This document shows positions 8,177 through 16,496 of a stretch of 38,386 nucleotides of DNA, piece after piece (the first letter of the stretch is position 1; each line of letters begins with the position of its first letter). The position numbers were made by a program, and so were the translations under genes. Source of the stretch: a virus. The notes beneath the pieces were generated by a model. That model was not told where the DNA came from. It saw nothing but the letters and a program-made list of their open reading frames with translations, and did not search any database. The DNA lies in IMG/VR virus record IMGVR_UViG_3300046694_000162, positions 1 through 38,386 of that record; one strand, written 5' to 3'.

Positions 8177-8880
8177 CTATTTCGGAGGCAGCCCAAACAG
8201 GGCGGCACGCAGCAGGTTCGACTGAGCGACAGGGTCGTCCAGCAAGACTGGTGCCGCGCCTTCCTCTGCCTGGTCTTCGCGGCGCCAGAAGATGAAGTCC
8301 TCGGCCGTGTACTGCTCCGGCCGGGACTTGCTGTCGCGGTTGATGTTCGCCAGGAGTGCCGCTGCAGTCCCGTGCCGCAGGTCGGCGATGATGTCGCCGA
8401 ACGGCTCGAGTTCGTAAAAGGCCATCCACTCGGTAAACTCCGTCGAGCTGATCTGCAGCTGCGCCTGGCGGACGCTCATGCCCAGCTCTTTCGCTAGGCG
8501 GAACCAGAATCTCCGCTCTGGCCGCTCGCGGAGTTTTTTGCGGCATCCTCGACCGCGGACGCGCCGAGGCCGTTCAGGCGCATGGCGACGGCTGCAGGCG
8601 CGTCCAGCGAGGCCGCGCTTTTGGCCTGCAGGGCCTCGACGTCCTCCATGGTGAACAGCCGGGCGCCGCTCTCGTCGATGCAGGTGGCTGCGAGCAGGGC
8701 CGCCGAGAACTTGCCGACCGGGACCGTGTCGCCTGCAGCGGCAAGCGCTGCCCGGAACTCGTCGCGCTCGACGCCGTTCATGACGCGCACGCGCACGGTG
8801 CCACCCCACTGGGGGACAGGAACGTCCTCGTGCTTCAGGTCTTCGGCGCCGAGGATTGCCGATTTGGAGAGCAGGCCCAT
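8177..8880 (-). CDS. tail assembly chaperone GT-like frameshift product
   Basis: The first 116 codons are shared with the short product (8494-8880). At the slippery heptamer 8539-8533 a -1 shift opens a second frame that runs to 8177, adding 118 residues for 234 in total. The extension (KKLRERPERRFWFRLAKELG, then SSTEFTEWMAFYELEPFG) has the typical sequence of the T part of lambda-like G/GT chaperones and has no credible start of its own. The long product recruits tail tube subunits to the tape measure during assembly. Its position between tube protein and tape measure agrees. Confidence 0.82.
8494..8880 (-). CDS. tail assembly chaperone G-like, unshifted product
   Basis: 128 residues from ATG 8880. 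This start has GGAG seven bases upstream and begins just after the tube protein stop; an in-frame start at 8892 would overlap that stop. The sequence MGLLSKSAILGAEDLKHEDV fits the G family. The frame continues past the slippery site for a dozen small polar residues and then stops. In lambda the G:GT ratio is set by frameshift frequency and both products coat the tape measure before tube polymerisation. Confidence 0.82.
   Translation of the reverse strand: MGLLSKSAILGAEDLKHEDVPVPQWGGTVRVRVMNGVERDEFRAALAAAGDTVPVGKFSAALLAATCIDESGARLFTMEDVEALQAKSAASLDAPAAVAMRLNGLGASAVEDAAKNSASGQSGDSGSA
8533..8539 (-). other. programmed -1 frameshift slippery site AAAAAAC
   Basis: Read on the minus strand in the zero frame the site is A AAA AAC, a classical X XXY YYZ heptamer, at codons 114-116 of the G-like gene. 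Slipping back by one base joins the short chaperone frame to the downstream T-like frame without gaps. Confidence 0.83.
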
Positions 8881-8882
8881 AG

Positions 8883-9515
8883 TCAGCTCCACACAACCGG
8901 GCCGCTGATCTTGGTGTCGACCTTACCCTTCAGCAGGGCGTTCACGCCGCCGGAGCTGGGGATCGACTTAACCAGGGTCTTGAAGCTGGCGACGGTACCG
9001 TCCGGCAGCGACAGCTTCATGTCGACCACGTCGCCGCTGGTACGCGCAGCACGCAGGGCGATCTGCCCGTTGTCGGCCGCCAGCACCTTGATCTCGAAGC
9101 CGAACTTGCCTTCGTCGCGCAGGCCGCTGATGTATTCCATCGCCTGGCTGTCCAGGTCTGTCGAGTCGATGTCGGACGCGGCACCATCGAAGCCATCGAA
9201 CGACAGCAGACCGTTGATCTTGGTGTAGGCCTTCGGCGTCGCCGTGCCGCCGGCACCGAACACCAGTCCGAGCGTGTTGACGCCCAGGAGCGCGAAGGTA
9301 TCGTCCGTCGCATTCGCGACGACGTGCTCACCGCCGTTCAGGGCCGCCATCGTGCCAGTGATCCCGGCGAGTTTGATGACGGTACCGTTCTTGAAGCCAT
9401 GGCCTTCACAGGTGAAGATGGCCGGGAAACCAACGGTGATCGCAGTGATGTTGCTCGCGTCGCCGTCGCCGGTGCCAATCTCCAGCGTGCTGCCTTGTGC
9501 GGAAATTCCGGACAT
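8883..9515 (-). CDS. major tail tube protein (gpV-like) with inserted beta domain
   Basis: 210 residues. The N-terminus (MSGISAQGSTLEIG) and C-terminal half (SLPDGTVASFKTLVKSIP) match the siphophage tail tube group, which forms hexameric rings around the tape measure. Between residues about 21 and 95 lies an extra module with the pattern 'CEGHGFKNGTVIKLAGITG ... LNGGEHVV ... FAL', which resembles the E1-FCCH-like beta domains found in many phage structural proteins. It probably sits on the outside of the tube. A good ribosome site, GGAGG, lies six bases before the start. Confidence 0.83.
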   Translation of the reverse strand: MSGISAQGSTLEIGTGDGDASNITAITVGFPAIFTCEGHGFKNGTVIKLAGITGTMAALNGGEHVVANATDDTFALLGVNTLGLVFGAGGTATPKAYTKINGLLSFDGFDGAASDIDSTDLDSQAMEYISGLRDEGKFGFEIKVLAADNGQIALRAARTSGDVVDMKLSLPDGTVASFKTLVKSIPSSGGVNALLKGKVDTKISGPVVWS

Positions 9516-9569
9516 GTAATTCCTCCAAAAATTGAAGCCGCTTGCGCGGTGTGGGTTGAAGCTGATGGC

Positions 9570-9986
9570 TCAGGCGCTGAGGCTGAGCCGGGATGTGGTG
9601 TAGTGAAGCCTGTAACGGGTGGTGACCATGCAGGCGTTGCCGTCTGCGCCCGCGAAAACGGGAGCATTCGTTCCGCCCTCCTCGACCAGGTAGAGGCCCG
9701 GTGCGCGGAAGCCCATGATTACTGGATGCGCAACCTCCATGACCTCGTCCGCCTCCCGATCCGGTTCGTCGCCTCGCGAGACGACGCTGAACAGGATCTC
9801 GCACTGCCGCTCGGTGTCATCGCCCAGGCTGTTCTCGAGGTCCTCGGCGCCACGGTGGACGATCACCATGGGGCTCTCATCCCGGCCGAACGCGACGGAC
9901 ATCGAACGGGTCACGCCGGCCGGGAACGCCGGCGTGGCCGCGAGCAAGGCCATCAGTCCTTGGATATAGCTCTCGCGCAGGGTCAT
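9570..9986 (-). CDS. tail terminator protein (gpU-like)
   Basis: 138 residues. MTLRESYIQGLMALLAATPAF is followed by an alpha/beta pattern and a C-terminal strand (TRYRLHYTTSRL) as in the gpU family, which caps the finished tail and joins it to the head. The start overlaps the stop of the upstream connector gene by four bases. Length is close to lambda gpU (131). Order connector, terminator, tube is the standard one. Confidence 0.78.
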   Translation of the reverse strand: MTLRESYIQGLMALLAATPAFPAGVTRSMSVAFGRDESPMVIVHRGAEDLENSLGDDTERQCEILFSVVSRGDEPDREADEVMEVAHPVIMGFRAPGLYLVEEGGTNAPVFAGADGNACMVTTRYRLHYTTSRLSLSA

Positions 9987-10291
9987 GGCTTCACCACCTC
10001 CAGCGAGGCGACGTAGAACGTACCGTCGCCCTTCGCCTCCGGTTTCAGCCGGACCTTGTAGTCGACGCCGTCGATCCGCACCACGTCGCCGCGCTGCAGG
10101 ATGACGTCGGCGGCCTGGTACTCGATGCTGTAGTCGGTGCTGTGCACCATCCCGTCGAGCACCACTTGGTCAGGACGTTTGAAACCAACATCGAACGCCA
10201 CGGCGACGCCGTTGGGCGGCTGGTGGACGGCTACGTCCACCATGCCGGCCGCTTTGAAGGCCGGCCAGAACACAGAAGCATCGAATCCCAT
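9983..10291 (-). CDS. head-tail joining protein (gpFII / Gifsy-2-like)
   Basis: 102 residues. A short helix (SVFWPAFKAAGMVDVAV) leads into a beta-barrel-like part with DVVRIDGVDYKVRLKPEAKG, the usual C-terminal strand pair of FII-type connectors. These proteins form the stopper between portal ring and tail. The gene lies between the capsid decoration gene and the tail terminator gene, as expected, and overlaps the latter by four bases. Confidence 0.75.
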   Translation of the reverse strand: MGFDASVFWPAFKAAGMVDVAVHQPPNGVAVAFDVGFKRPDQVVLDGMVHSTDYSIEYQAADVILQRGDVVRIDGVDYKVRLKPEAKGDGTFYVASLEVVKP

Positions 10292-10299
10292 ATGCGTGC

Positions 10300-10632
10300 T
10301 TAGGCGATGACCGAGTCGAGCTTGATGGTCGCGGTAGCGTCACCGCCGACCTTCGCCACGACCGCCACGCCGACGCGGGTATTGCCTGCGGCCGTAACCG
10401 TCAGGCGCTTATTCACCGCGTCCCAGTACAGGACGGCCCCCTGCGCAGCGACGTCGGCCGCCAGGGCGGGCAGCTGGAACACGCCCTCGGTCTGGAATTC
10501 GCCCGAGGCACCGGCGGCGACGTTGGCTACCGCGACGCCGAAGATCTTGCCGACCAGGAGGCCATCGCCGGCGTTGACGGCTGCCGCAGCCACCAGGCTG
10601 AGGACCATGCCATTTTGAACAAAGTTTTTCAT
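10300..10632 (-). CDS. capsid decoration/cement protein, DUF2190 family
   Basis: 110 residues, rich in alanine, valine and glycine. The pattern 'NGMVLSLVAAAAVNAGDGLLVGKIFGVA' near the start and a final 'TATIKLDS' strand are typical of DUF2190 proteins, which bind the outer capsid lattice. The gene directly follows the protease-capsid fusion gene, as usual. A GGAG-like ribosome site is not obvious; AAAGGA lies nine bases before the start. Confidence 0.8.
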   Translation of the reverse strand: MKNFVQNGMVLSLVAAAAVNAGDGLLVGKIFGVAVANVAAGASGEFQTEGVFQLPALAADVAAQGAVLYWDAVNKRLTVTAAGNTRVGVAVVAKVGGDATATIKLDSVIA

Positions 10633-10668
10633 GTGATTCCTTTGAAAGGGAGGACTTCAGAAAACGAA

Positions 10669-10690
10669 CTGGCCAGCGTGAGCTGGCCAG
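10669..10690. terminator. perfect hairpin downstream of capsid gene
   Basis: A perfect nine-base-pair inverted repeat (CTGGCCAGC / GCTGGCCAG, four-base loop) lies between the capsid stop and the decoration gene start. On the minus strand it is followed by TTCGTTTTC, an interrupted T tract. It may be a weak terminator or an mRNA-stabilising 3' end that raises capsid expression. Confidence 0.5.
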
Positions 10691-10708
10691 CATTCGGACG
10701 AACCAAAC

Positions 10709-12763
10709 TTATGCGCCCGCGTTCTTGTACAGGCCGCGCCAGTCGATCGCCTTGGCGCCGAACACATGGCGGGCCTTGATCTGCAGGCCGTCGACTTCGA
10801 AGCCCTGGCGGGTCTCGGTGAACAGGCCCTGCTCGCCTTCGAGGTAGGCGTATTCGATCGTATCGACCAGCGCCGGCGTCGCCGCTAGGTGCCAGGCGTT
10901 GCCTTGGATGCGCGGGTCAACCACGACTTCCAGGCTGGTGTTGTAGTTCGGGTTGATGTCGCCAGCCTTGGCTGCCACGAACGACGCCGAGGTGTACTTG
11001 TTCGCTTCGGACTCTTTGTCCGGGCCGACGATCAGGAAGGACGGCGTCAGGTTCAGCACACGCCCCTTGAGGCCGATCTGCTTGCGCATGGCGGCACGGC
11101 CGGCGCCGAGCGTCACGTCGTTGATGGCGGTCGCGGCGGCGGCCAGGTTTCCGTGGCCGGCATCGAACAGTGCCACGCCATCCGACATCAGACCGGCGCC
11201 GGTCAGGATGCCGTAGACGATGTCGCCTTCGATCGCTGCGGCTTCGGCTGCCAGTGCCAGCGGAATGCGGTCGAACGCGGCCAGGTCGTCGTTGATAATC
11301 GTCTCCCAGGTCAGCGCGACGATGCCGCCCCACTTGCCCAGCGAGTACTTCTCCGCCGAGTCGCCGAACGTGATCATTTTGTATTCGCCGCCTTCTTTCA
11401 CCTGCTTGAACGCGGACGATTCCGACAGCTGGGTACGCGCGACTTCGCGGAAGTCGGGCGCGGTCGACTCGCGGGCCCAGCCGGTGAAGGTGCGCGCCTG
11501 GATCTCGTAGGCCGCGCGCAGGGTGCGATTCACGGTGCCGGCGAGGATCGCCGGGAAGTCGCTGGTCGAGCTCATGCCGGCGCGGCCCTGCATGTCGCGG
11601 TCCAGGTTCAGGGCCATGACCGCGACCTCGCGGCGCGACAGGCCGCGCGCGCTGCCGCCGGCGGCTTCGATCGACTCGCGCGCCATGTCCATCAGCGTCA
11701 TGCCGCGGTACTGGCGGGCCGCTTCGACGCGGCGGGTGTCGCTGCGGAAGGCGGCGTTAGGGTTCGCGCGCAGCGCGATCGCGTCGCTGATCGCGGTACG
11801 GCGCATCTCGGTCTCGTCGCTGATGGTGCGGATGTCTGCCGCGCTGCGGGTCGAGGTTGCCGCATCGCGTTTCGCCTTCTCGCGCAGCACCGCCATGCCG
11901 GCGTCCGACACGGTCATGTCGGAACGGCCGATCAGCTGGTCGGCGAAGGCGGCGTCGAGGCCGCCCAGGGTGACGGCTTCGCGGATGCCGGCTTGACGCT
12001 CGGCTTCAGCGCGGGCGCCCTCAGCGCGGGCCTGGTCCAGCGCGCGCTGGTCGATCTGGTTGGCGGCCGGGTTCTGCGCCGCCGGGTTGTTATTTGCACC
12101 GGGCATGGTGTTTTCCTTTCGGGTGGTAGTGGTGCCGGCGGCTGCCGGCGGGTGGTTGGAATCGATACTGCGGGTGGTGAACTTGCACGGGCTAAGACGC
12201 CCTTCCGGCATCTTCGGCGGCGGCTGATCGATGCTGCGCACACCGGCGTCGGCATCAGCGCCGATCGGCACCAGCGAGGCCTCGGTTGGCTCCCAGTCGA
12301 CGGCCATGTAGGTCCACAGGTCGCCCGGGTTGGTCGGCGGGATGCGCTCGAAAGCATGCACCGTATAGCCGACCGAAACGTTGCCGATGATCTTGTCGAC
12401 CACGTCCTGGTAGTACGGCTCGACGTCGGCGCGCTTCGAGAACTCGGCCGAGGCTACGCCCTGCCCGTCCTCCAGGTCGGCCGAGCGGATCACGCCCAGG
12501 ACGCTGCTCAGATCCCAGCGGCTGTGCGTATTGAGCAGCGGCGCCCGGCCGGACTGCATACGGGCCATGCGGATATGAGCCGGGTCCATACTCAGCACTT
12601 CGTTGTAGTAGCGCTCGGCGTACCAGTCATAGCGCAGTACACCAGCGCCCGTGCTCCACACCAGGTCGACCGTGCGCGTATCGGTGTTCACCGCCGTCAC
12701 AGGCGCCTCGCGCGCCATCATCGGCAGCTGCTGAATCTGCTGCTGTTCTTCAGGTTGCGGCAT
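10709..12763 (-). CDS. prohead protease / major capsid protein fusion
   Basis: 684 residues. The first about 190 match an HK97-type prohead protease: a TRTVDLVWSTGAGVLRYDW start, then LLNTHSRWDLSSVLGVI with the catalytic histidine, then GNVSVGYTV with the serine. A low-complexity linker and charged scaffold-like helix follow (residues 220-330), then a capsid domain. Such single-gene fusions are known in proteobacterial siphophages; the protease cuts itself and the scaffold away during maturation. An internal ATG at 12106 with GAAAGGAAAA upstream could also give a 465-residue scaffold-capsid product without protease. A terminator hairpin lies immediately before the start codon. Confidence 0.87.
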   Translation of the reverse strand: MPQPEEQQQIQQLPMMAREAPVTAVNTDTRTVDLVWSTGAGVLRYDWYAERYYNEVLSMDPAHIRMARMQSGRAPLLNTHSRWDLSSVLGVIRSADLEDGQGVASAEFSKRADVEPYYQDVVDKIIGNVSVGYTVHAFERIPPTNPGDLWTYMAVDWEPTEASLVPIGADADAGVRSIDQPPPKMPEGRLSPCKFTTRSIDSNHPPAAAGTTTTRKENTMPGANNNPAAQNPAANQIDQRALDQARAEGARAEAERQAGIREAVTLGGLDAAFADQLIGRSDMTVSDAGMAVLREKAKRDAATSTRSAADIRTISDETEMRRTAISDAIALRANPNAAFRSDTRRVEAARQYRGMTLMDMARESIEAAGGSARGLSRREVAVMALNLDRDMQGRAGMSSTSDFPAILAGTVNRTLRAAYEIQARTFTGWARESTAPDFREVARTQLSESSAFKQVKEGGEYKMITFGDSAEKYSLGKWGGIVALTWETIINDDLAAFDRIPLALAAEAAAIEGDIVYGILTGAGLMSDGVALFDAGHGNLAAAATAINDVTLGAGRAAMRKQIGLKGRVLNLTPSFLIVGPDKESEANKYTSASFVAAKAGDINPNYNTSLEVVVDPRIQGNAWHLAATPALVDTIEYAYLEGEQGLFTETRQGFEVDGLQIKARHVFGAKAIDWRGLYKNAGA

Positions 12764-12773
12764 TGCTTACCTC

Positions 12774-12809
12774 AAAAAAAATGCCCCGCGAAGCGTGAGC
12801 CTGCGGGGC
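12774..12809 (-). terminator. intrinsic terminator between portal and protease-capsid genes
   Basis: On the minus strand GCCCCGC and GCGGGGC form a seven-base-pair stem with a 13-base loop, followed at once by A and eight T residues. It ends about 10 bases before the capsid gene start codon, so late transcription must read through or restart. Confidence 0.75.
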
Positions 12810-12827
12810 TGGTGGATGAAAGCGACT

Positions 12828-14279
12828 TCAGTCGGCGCCGATGATCTTCGCCGTCGTTGCTGCATCGAGCAGCTTGGAGGACACCGCGGCGTCCGAGTCG
12901 ACGACAATGCCCAGTTTCTGGAGCTCCGCGCGCTCGGCGGCGATCTCCGCACGCACCTGGTCGGGGTCGTCGCCCGCCTCCCGGATCGAGCTCGACAGCG
13001 ACTTCAAGCCGCCGCGAATCGCTTCCTTCTCTGCCATCACGTCCTTGAGCGGATCCACCCATTGCAGCTTCGGCATGTTCCAGATGAACGCCTGGACGGG
13101 CTTCTTCGTCTTCCCGGCCAGCAAAGCGACCTGTTGGAAGCGCCGTGCGATCGGCGCCAGCACCATCGGCTTTAGCGCGAGCCACTGCTCGGCCTTGACC
13201 ATCTGGCGGAACTCCACCAGGCCGGCCCGGTAGCTGCTGTAGTTGAAGCTCGAGAGATCGCCGGTCATCTGCGAATACATGACGCCGGCGCCGGCGGCGA
13301 TCGCCTGCAGCTGCGTTCGCGTGTACTCGCCGTACCCACCACTGGAAGACGGGCTGCCGAAGTCGACGCTGTCGGCGTTGGACAGGTACTTGATCATGCC
13401 CGGCGCCACCTTCTCGTTTACAGGGCCTTTCGCCGGCGTGCTGGTACCGCCCAGCCGGGCGCTCGGATCGTCGGTTCGGACGAAGGCAACGAAGCAGGCC
13501 TCGATCTTCTTGCGGACCAGTTCGGCCTGCTCATAATCGTCCAGGTCGCGCATCCGCAGCAGGGACACCGCCAGCTCCGGCATGCCGCGTACCTGCGTCG
13601 GACGCCGCTTGCGGTAATAGTGCAGGACTTCGGTTGCCGGCACCCGCTTGCTCTCCAGCGAGTTCAGACGGTAGGTCGCGACCTCGCCGGGGTGCACCGG
13701 GTACAGCCAGTAAGCGACGCGCTGCCCGAGCAGGTTGTACTCGACGCCGGTGATCGCATAGTTGCCGTTCGCGAGCGGACCGTTCTTGGTGTTGTCGATG
13801 TGGTCGGGTTCGAGCACCTGCAGCTGCAGGGGCACCGCGAGCCCGTCCTCGGGCAGCCGCTGGCGGAACCGGATGATGACCTCGCCGCTCTCGCGGCGTG
13901 TCCGGTGGGCGAGCTCGATCAGGCCTGCGAAGTCCAGCTGGCCGTCTGCGTCGCAGTACTCACACCAGTCGTTCCACAGCACCTGGTCGGGTGCCTTCGC
14001 CGTGATGCCATCGCCGACCGTGTTGGACACGAGGCTGTCGAGCGCGCGTGTGGCGTACTCGTTGTTGCGCACCACGTCGCGGCAGCGATTCCGCACGCGA
14101 GTCAGCGCCGGCCCGATCTCGACATTGGCACTGCCGCTGCCGGCCACCCAGCCGCTTGTCCGCCGCCCTACCTTGGCCGCGTCATAGCCGCGTACGTGCT
14201 CGAGCGCCATGCGCGCTTGCGCACGCCGGACGCCGGCCAGTGGGTTGAAGAAGCTGACCATTTCATCGATCAGGTTCAT
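12828..14279 (-). CDS. portal protein, lambda family
   Basis: 483 residues. Residues 1-60 (MALEHVRGYDAAKVGRRTSG) and 65-100 (RNRCRDVVRNNEYATRALDS) are characteristic of the lambda-type portal family, which forms the dodecameric DNA entry ring and docks the terminase. The middle contains VLEPDHIDN and the tunnel-region motif MYSQMTGDLSSFNYSS, also typical. The length is a little under lambda gpB (533). It lies between the gpW-like and capsid genes. Confidence 0.92.
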   Translation of the reverse strand: MNLIDEMVSFFNPLAGVRRAQARMALEHVRGYDAAKVGRRTSGWVAGSGSANVEIGPALTRVRNRCRDVVRNNEYATRALDSLVSNTVGDGITAKAPDQVLWNDWCEYCDADGQLDFAGLIELAHRTRRESGEVIIRFRQRLPEDGLAVPLQLQVLEPDHIDNTKNGPLANGNYAITGVEYNLLGQRVAYWLYPVHPGEVATYRLNSLESKRVPATEVLHYYRKRRPTQVRGMPELAVSLLRMRDLDDYEQAELVRKKIEACFVAFVRTDDPSARLGGTSTPAKGPVNEKVAPGMIKYLSNADSVDFGSPSSSGGYGEYTRTQLQAIAAGAGVMYSQMTGDLSSFNYSSYRAGLVEFRQMVKAEQWLALKPMVLAPIARRFQQVALLAGKTKKPVQAFIWNMPKLQWVDPLKDVMAEKEAIRGGLKSLSSSIREAGDDPDQVRAEIAAERAELQKLGIVVDSDAAVSSKLLDAATTAKIIGAD

Positions 14280-14280
14280 A

Positions 14281-14499
14281 TCAGTCCCTGCTGAAGGAGG
14301 CCAGCGAGGCCGGCCCGCGGTTGGAAAGCGGCGACGCGCTCAGCTGCCCGGTCGCGATCAATTCGGAGCGGACCAGATCGCGCGCCTTCATGAGCTCGCC
14401 GATGCTGCGATAGGTGATGCTCTTGCCGTCGTAGTTGACCGACAGCTGGCCGGATGCGATCGCGGCGTCCAGTGCGTTAAGTTGAGAGAGTGTGAACAT
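14281..14499 (-). CDS. gpW-like head-tail joining protein
   Basis: 72 residues from ATG 14499; an in-frame TTG two codons upstream would overlap the terminase stop. The sequence LSQLNALDAAIASGQLSV and SITYRSIGELMKARDLV has the helix-hairpin-helix pattern of gpW proteins, which plug the portal after packaging. Size matches lambda gpW (68). It lies between large terminase and portal, as in lambda. Confidence 0.82.
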   Translation of the reverse strand: MFTLSQLNALDAAIASGQLSVNYDGKSITYRSIGELMKARDLVRSELIATGQLSASPLSNRGPASLASFSRD

Positions 14500-14501
14500 G
14501 G

Positions 14502-16496
14502 TCAATCCAGCCAGTTGTCGGTACCCGAAAGCCAGTCGCCTTCGAGCTGTTGTTCGGTTGATGCCGGAGCTGCAGCGGGCTGCAGTTCCGGCGTGGGTAT
14601 GGGCGTCGGTTCGACAGCGGCTGCAAGCGCTGTATCGACCGTCGCAGGTGCGGCCGGTGCCGGCCCATCCGGACTCGGCAGCGGTTGCCTGAACAGGTCA
14701 CCGTTGACCGGCTCGACCGCGCTTTCCAGCTGGGCCCAGTCGGAGTCCCGCATCGTGTCCAGGCGCAGCAGCGGGTGATACGCTGCCGCGAAGCCGTACA
14801 CGAACAGGTCGATGACTTCGTTTCGACGGCCGGGCAGCTTCCGCCATTGCGACTTACCGGCGTCGTAGACCTCGGCCGTCAGCTGCTCGAAGTACTCGTC
14901 TGACAGGCCTGCCGGGAACCGGATAAAGCGGTCTTCCGGAACCGCCTCCTCGTCGGAGGCGATGTAGTTGAACAGCAGCGATTTCGCCGTGTCGGTGCCG
15001 ACGTGCCACAGCTGCACGCCGGCCTTGATCGTCCGGCCTTTGTGGTTCACGTCCATCGTGGCCGGTCTCCCGATGATGGGCTTGCCAGCCGTCGACGCGC
15101 CCTTCACCGCGAATACGCCGGCGTGGCGATACAGCCTGGCGTAGTGATAGACCTCGTGGGTATGGTGACCGCCAGAGTCGATTGCACACGTCTGCACACG
15201 CATCGGGACGCCGAAGCTGTTCACCAGGGGGCGCTCTCGCAACGTAGTCAGGCGGGTCCACACATCGTCCTTGGCAGGGTCGCCGTCGATGAGGCCGTAG
15301 TCGATGACCCAGTGTTTCTTGTTGCGGCCAAAGCCCAGAACTTGGTACTCCAGCCGGTTGCCCTGTACGTCCACCGACATGACCAAGGCAAGACAGCCCT
15401 GCGGAATTGTGCGCAGCTGGTAAGCCTCGCGACGCTTCGCGATCTCAGCGCCCTTCACCTGGCCGCTCAGATCCTCCCAGCACTCAGCCAGCTCGTTGTT
15501 GATGAAGGCCTTCAGTAATACCGGGTCCTTCTGTGCAGCGATCCAGTCGCCTGCCAGCTCGGCCCATGGGCGCCATCCGAGCGGCGCATACAGTGACGGC
15601 AAGTGGAAGCTGGCCACGCCAGGCTCGCCCTTGGCGGTCGGTTGCCAGTACGCGCCCTCGTAACCGCGCGTCTTCCACTCGGCTTCGGTGCTGAGCACGC
15701 CACAGTCGTTGCAGAGGTAGCGGACCTTTTCAGGCTCGCCCTCCGGCCACTTCATCTGCGACCAGGTGAAGAACTGGCGCGTGTCGCAGCACGGACAGGC
15801 GACCATGTACTTCTGCTGGTCGCCCCGCAGATAGTTGCGGTCGATCGGGGAGCCGCCGACGATCGTCGGCGTGCTGTTGCCGAAGATCCGCGCCTTGCGG
15901 CCGAAGTTACTGGTCCGCTTCTTGGCCAATGTCTCCGGGCTGCCCTGGTTGCCGATGTCGCCGGCGTACTCGTCCATCTCCTCGAGCAGCACGTAGCGCA
16001 TCGTCGAGGACTTCAAGCCGCCAGGCCGGTTCGCACCGATCAGCTGCATGAAACCTCCAGGGAACTTCTTGCGACGCTTCGTGTTGTCGGAGCCCTTGAT
16101 GTTCGCGTCGCGAATCCGCTTCTTCAGTTCTCCCGTCGAGAGCCGCATCGGCTCGAAGCGGGACAGCTCCCATTTCTCCGCGTCCTCCAGGGTCGCGAAC
16201 ACGGCCAGGATGTTGCCGGCAGCAGAGGTGATCGCGTGACCGATGAAGTTCTCGCCCAGGGCGGAGCCGCCGAGCTGGTGGCCCTTCTTGAGGTAGACCT
16301 CGCGATACGGGCTATCTGGCGACAGCGCGTCCATGATCCCGATGAGGTACGGGGTCCGACTGTTGCGCCAGGGCCCGGGCTCCGGCGTGTCTGGCGGCAG
16401 CACGCGGTAGGTCTCTGCCCACTCCGCGATCGGGATGCGGCTATCGGGCCGGATCGCTTCTGTGATCGAGCGGATGAATTCGTCGACGGCGCCCAT
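14502..16496 (-). CDS. terminase large subunit (GpA family)
   Basis: 664 residues. The ATPase half has a deviant Walker A-like segment at residues 70-78 (KKGHQLGGS), as in lambda gpA, and a Walker B YVLLEEMDEY at 168-177. A zinc-binding pattern CPCC (234-237) and CNDC (262-265) follows, then the nuclease half with D376 in MSVDVQGN. The enzyme cuts concatemers at cos and drives packaging. Length is close to lambda gpA (641). The start abuts the stop of the small subunit. The alanine/proline-rich C-terminus (about 610-655) probably carries the portal-binding tail. Confidence 0.95.
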   Translation of the reverse strand: MGAVDEFIRSITEAIRPDSRIPIAEWAETYRVLPPDTPEPGPWRNSRTPYLIGIMDALSPDSPYREVYLKKGHQLGGSALGENFIGHAITSAAGNILAVFATLEDAEKWELSRFEPMRLSTGELKKRIRDANIKGSDNTKRRKKFPGGFMQLIGANRPGGLKSSTMRYVLLEEMDEYAGDIGNQGSPETLAKKRTSNFGRKARIFGNSTPTIVGGSPIDRNYLRGDQQKYMVACPCCDTRQFFTWSQMKWPEGEPEKVRYLCNDCGVLSTEAEWKTRGYEGAYWQPTAKGEPGVASFHLPSLYAPLGWRPWAELAGDWIAAQKDPVLLKAFINNELAECWEDLSGQVKGAEIAKRREAYQLRTIPQGCLALVMSVDVQGNRLEYQVLGFGRNKKHWVIDYGLIDGDPAKDDVWTRLTTLRERPLVNSFGVPMRVQTCAIDSGGHHTHEVYHYARLYRHAGVFAVKGASTAGKPIIGRPATMDVNHKGRTIKAGVQLWHVGTDTAKSLLFNYIASDEEAVPEDRFIRFPAGLSDEYFEQLTAEVYDAGKSQWRKLPGRRNEVIDLFVYGFAAAYHPLLRLDTMRDSDWAQLESAVEPVNGDLFRQPLPSPDGPAPAAPATVDTALAAAVEPTPIPTPELQPAAAPASTEQQLEGDWLSGTDNWLD

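Noticed and set aside
10889-12844. 651-codon open frame on the plus strand opposite the capsid fusion gene
   Set aside because: Shadow frame of the same kind; arginine/alanine/histidine-rich, no motif, and fully antisense to a clear structural gene.
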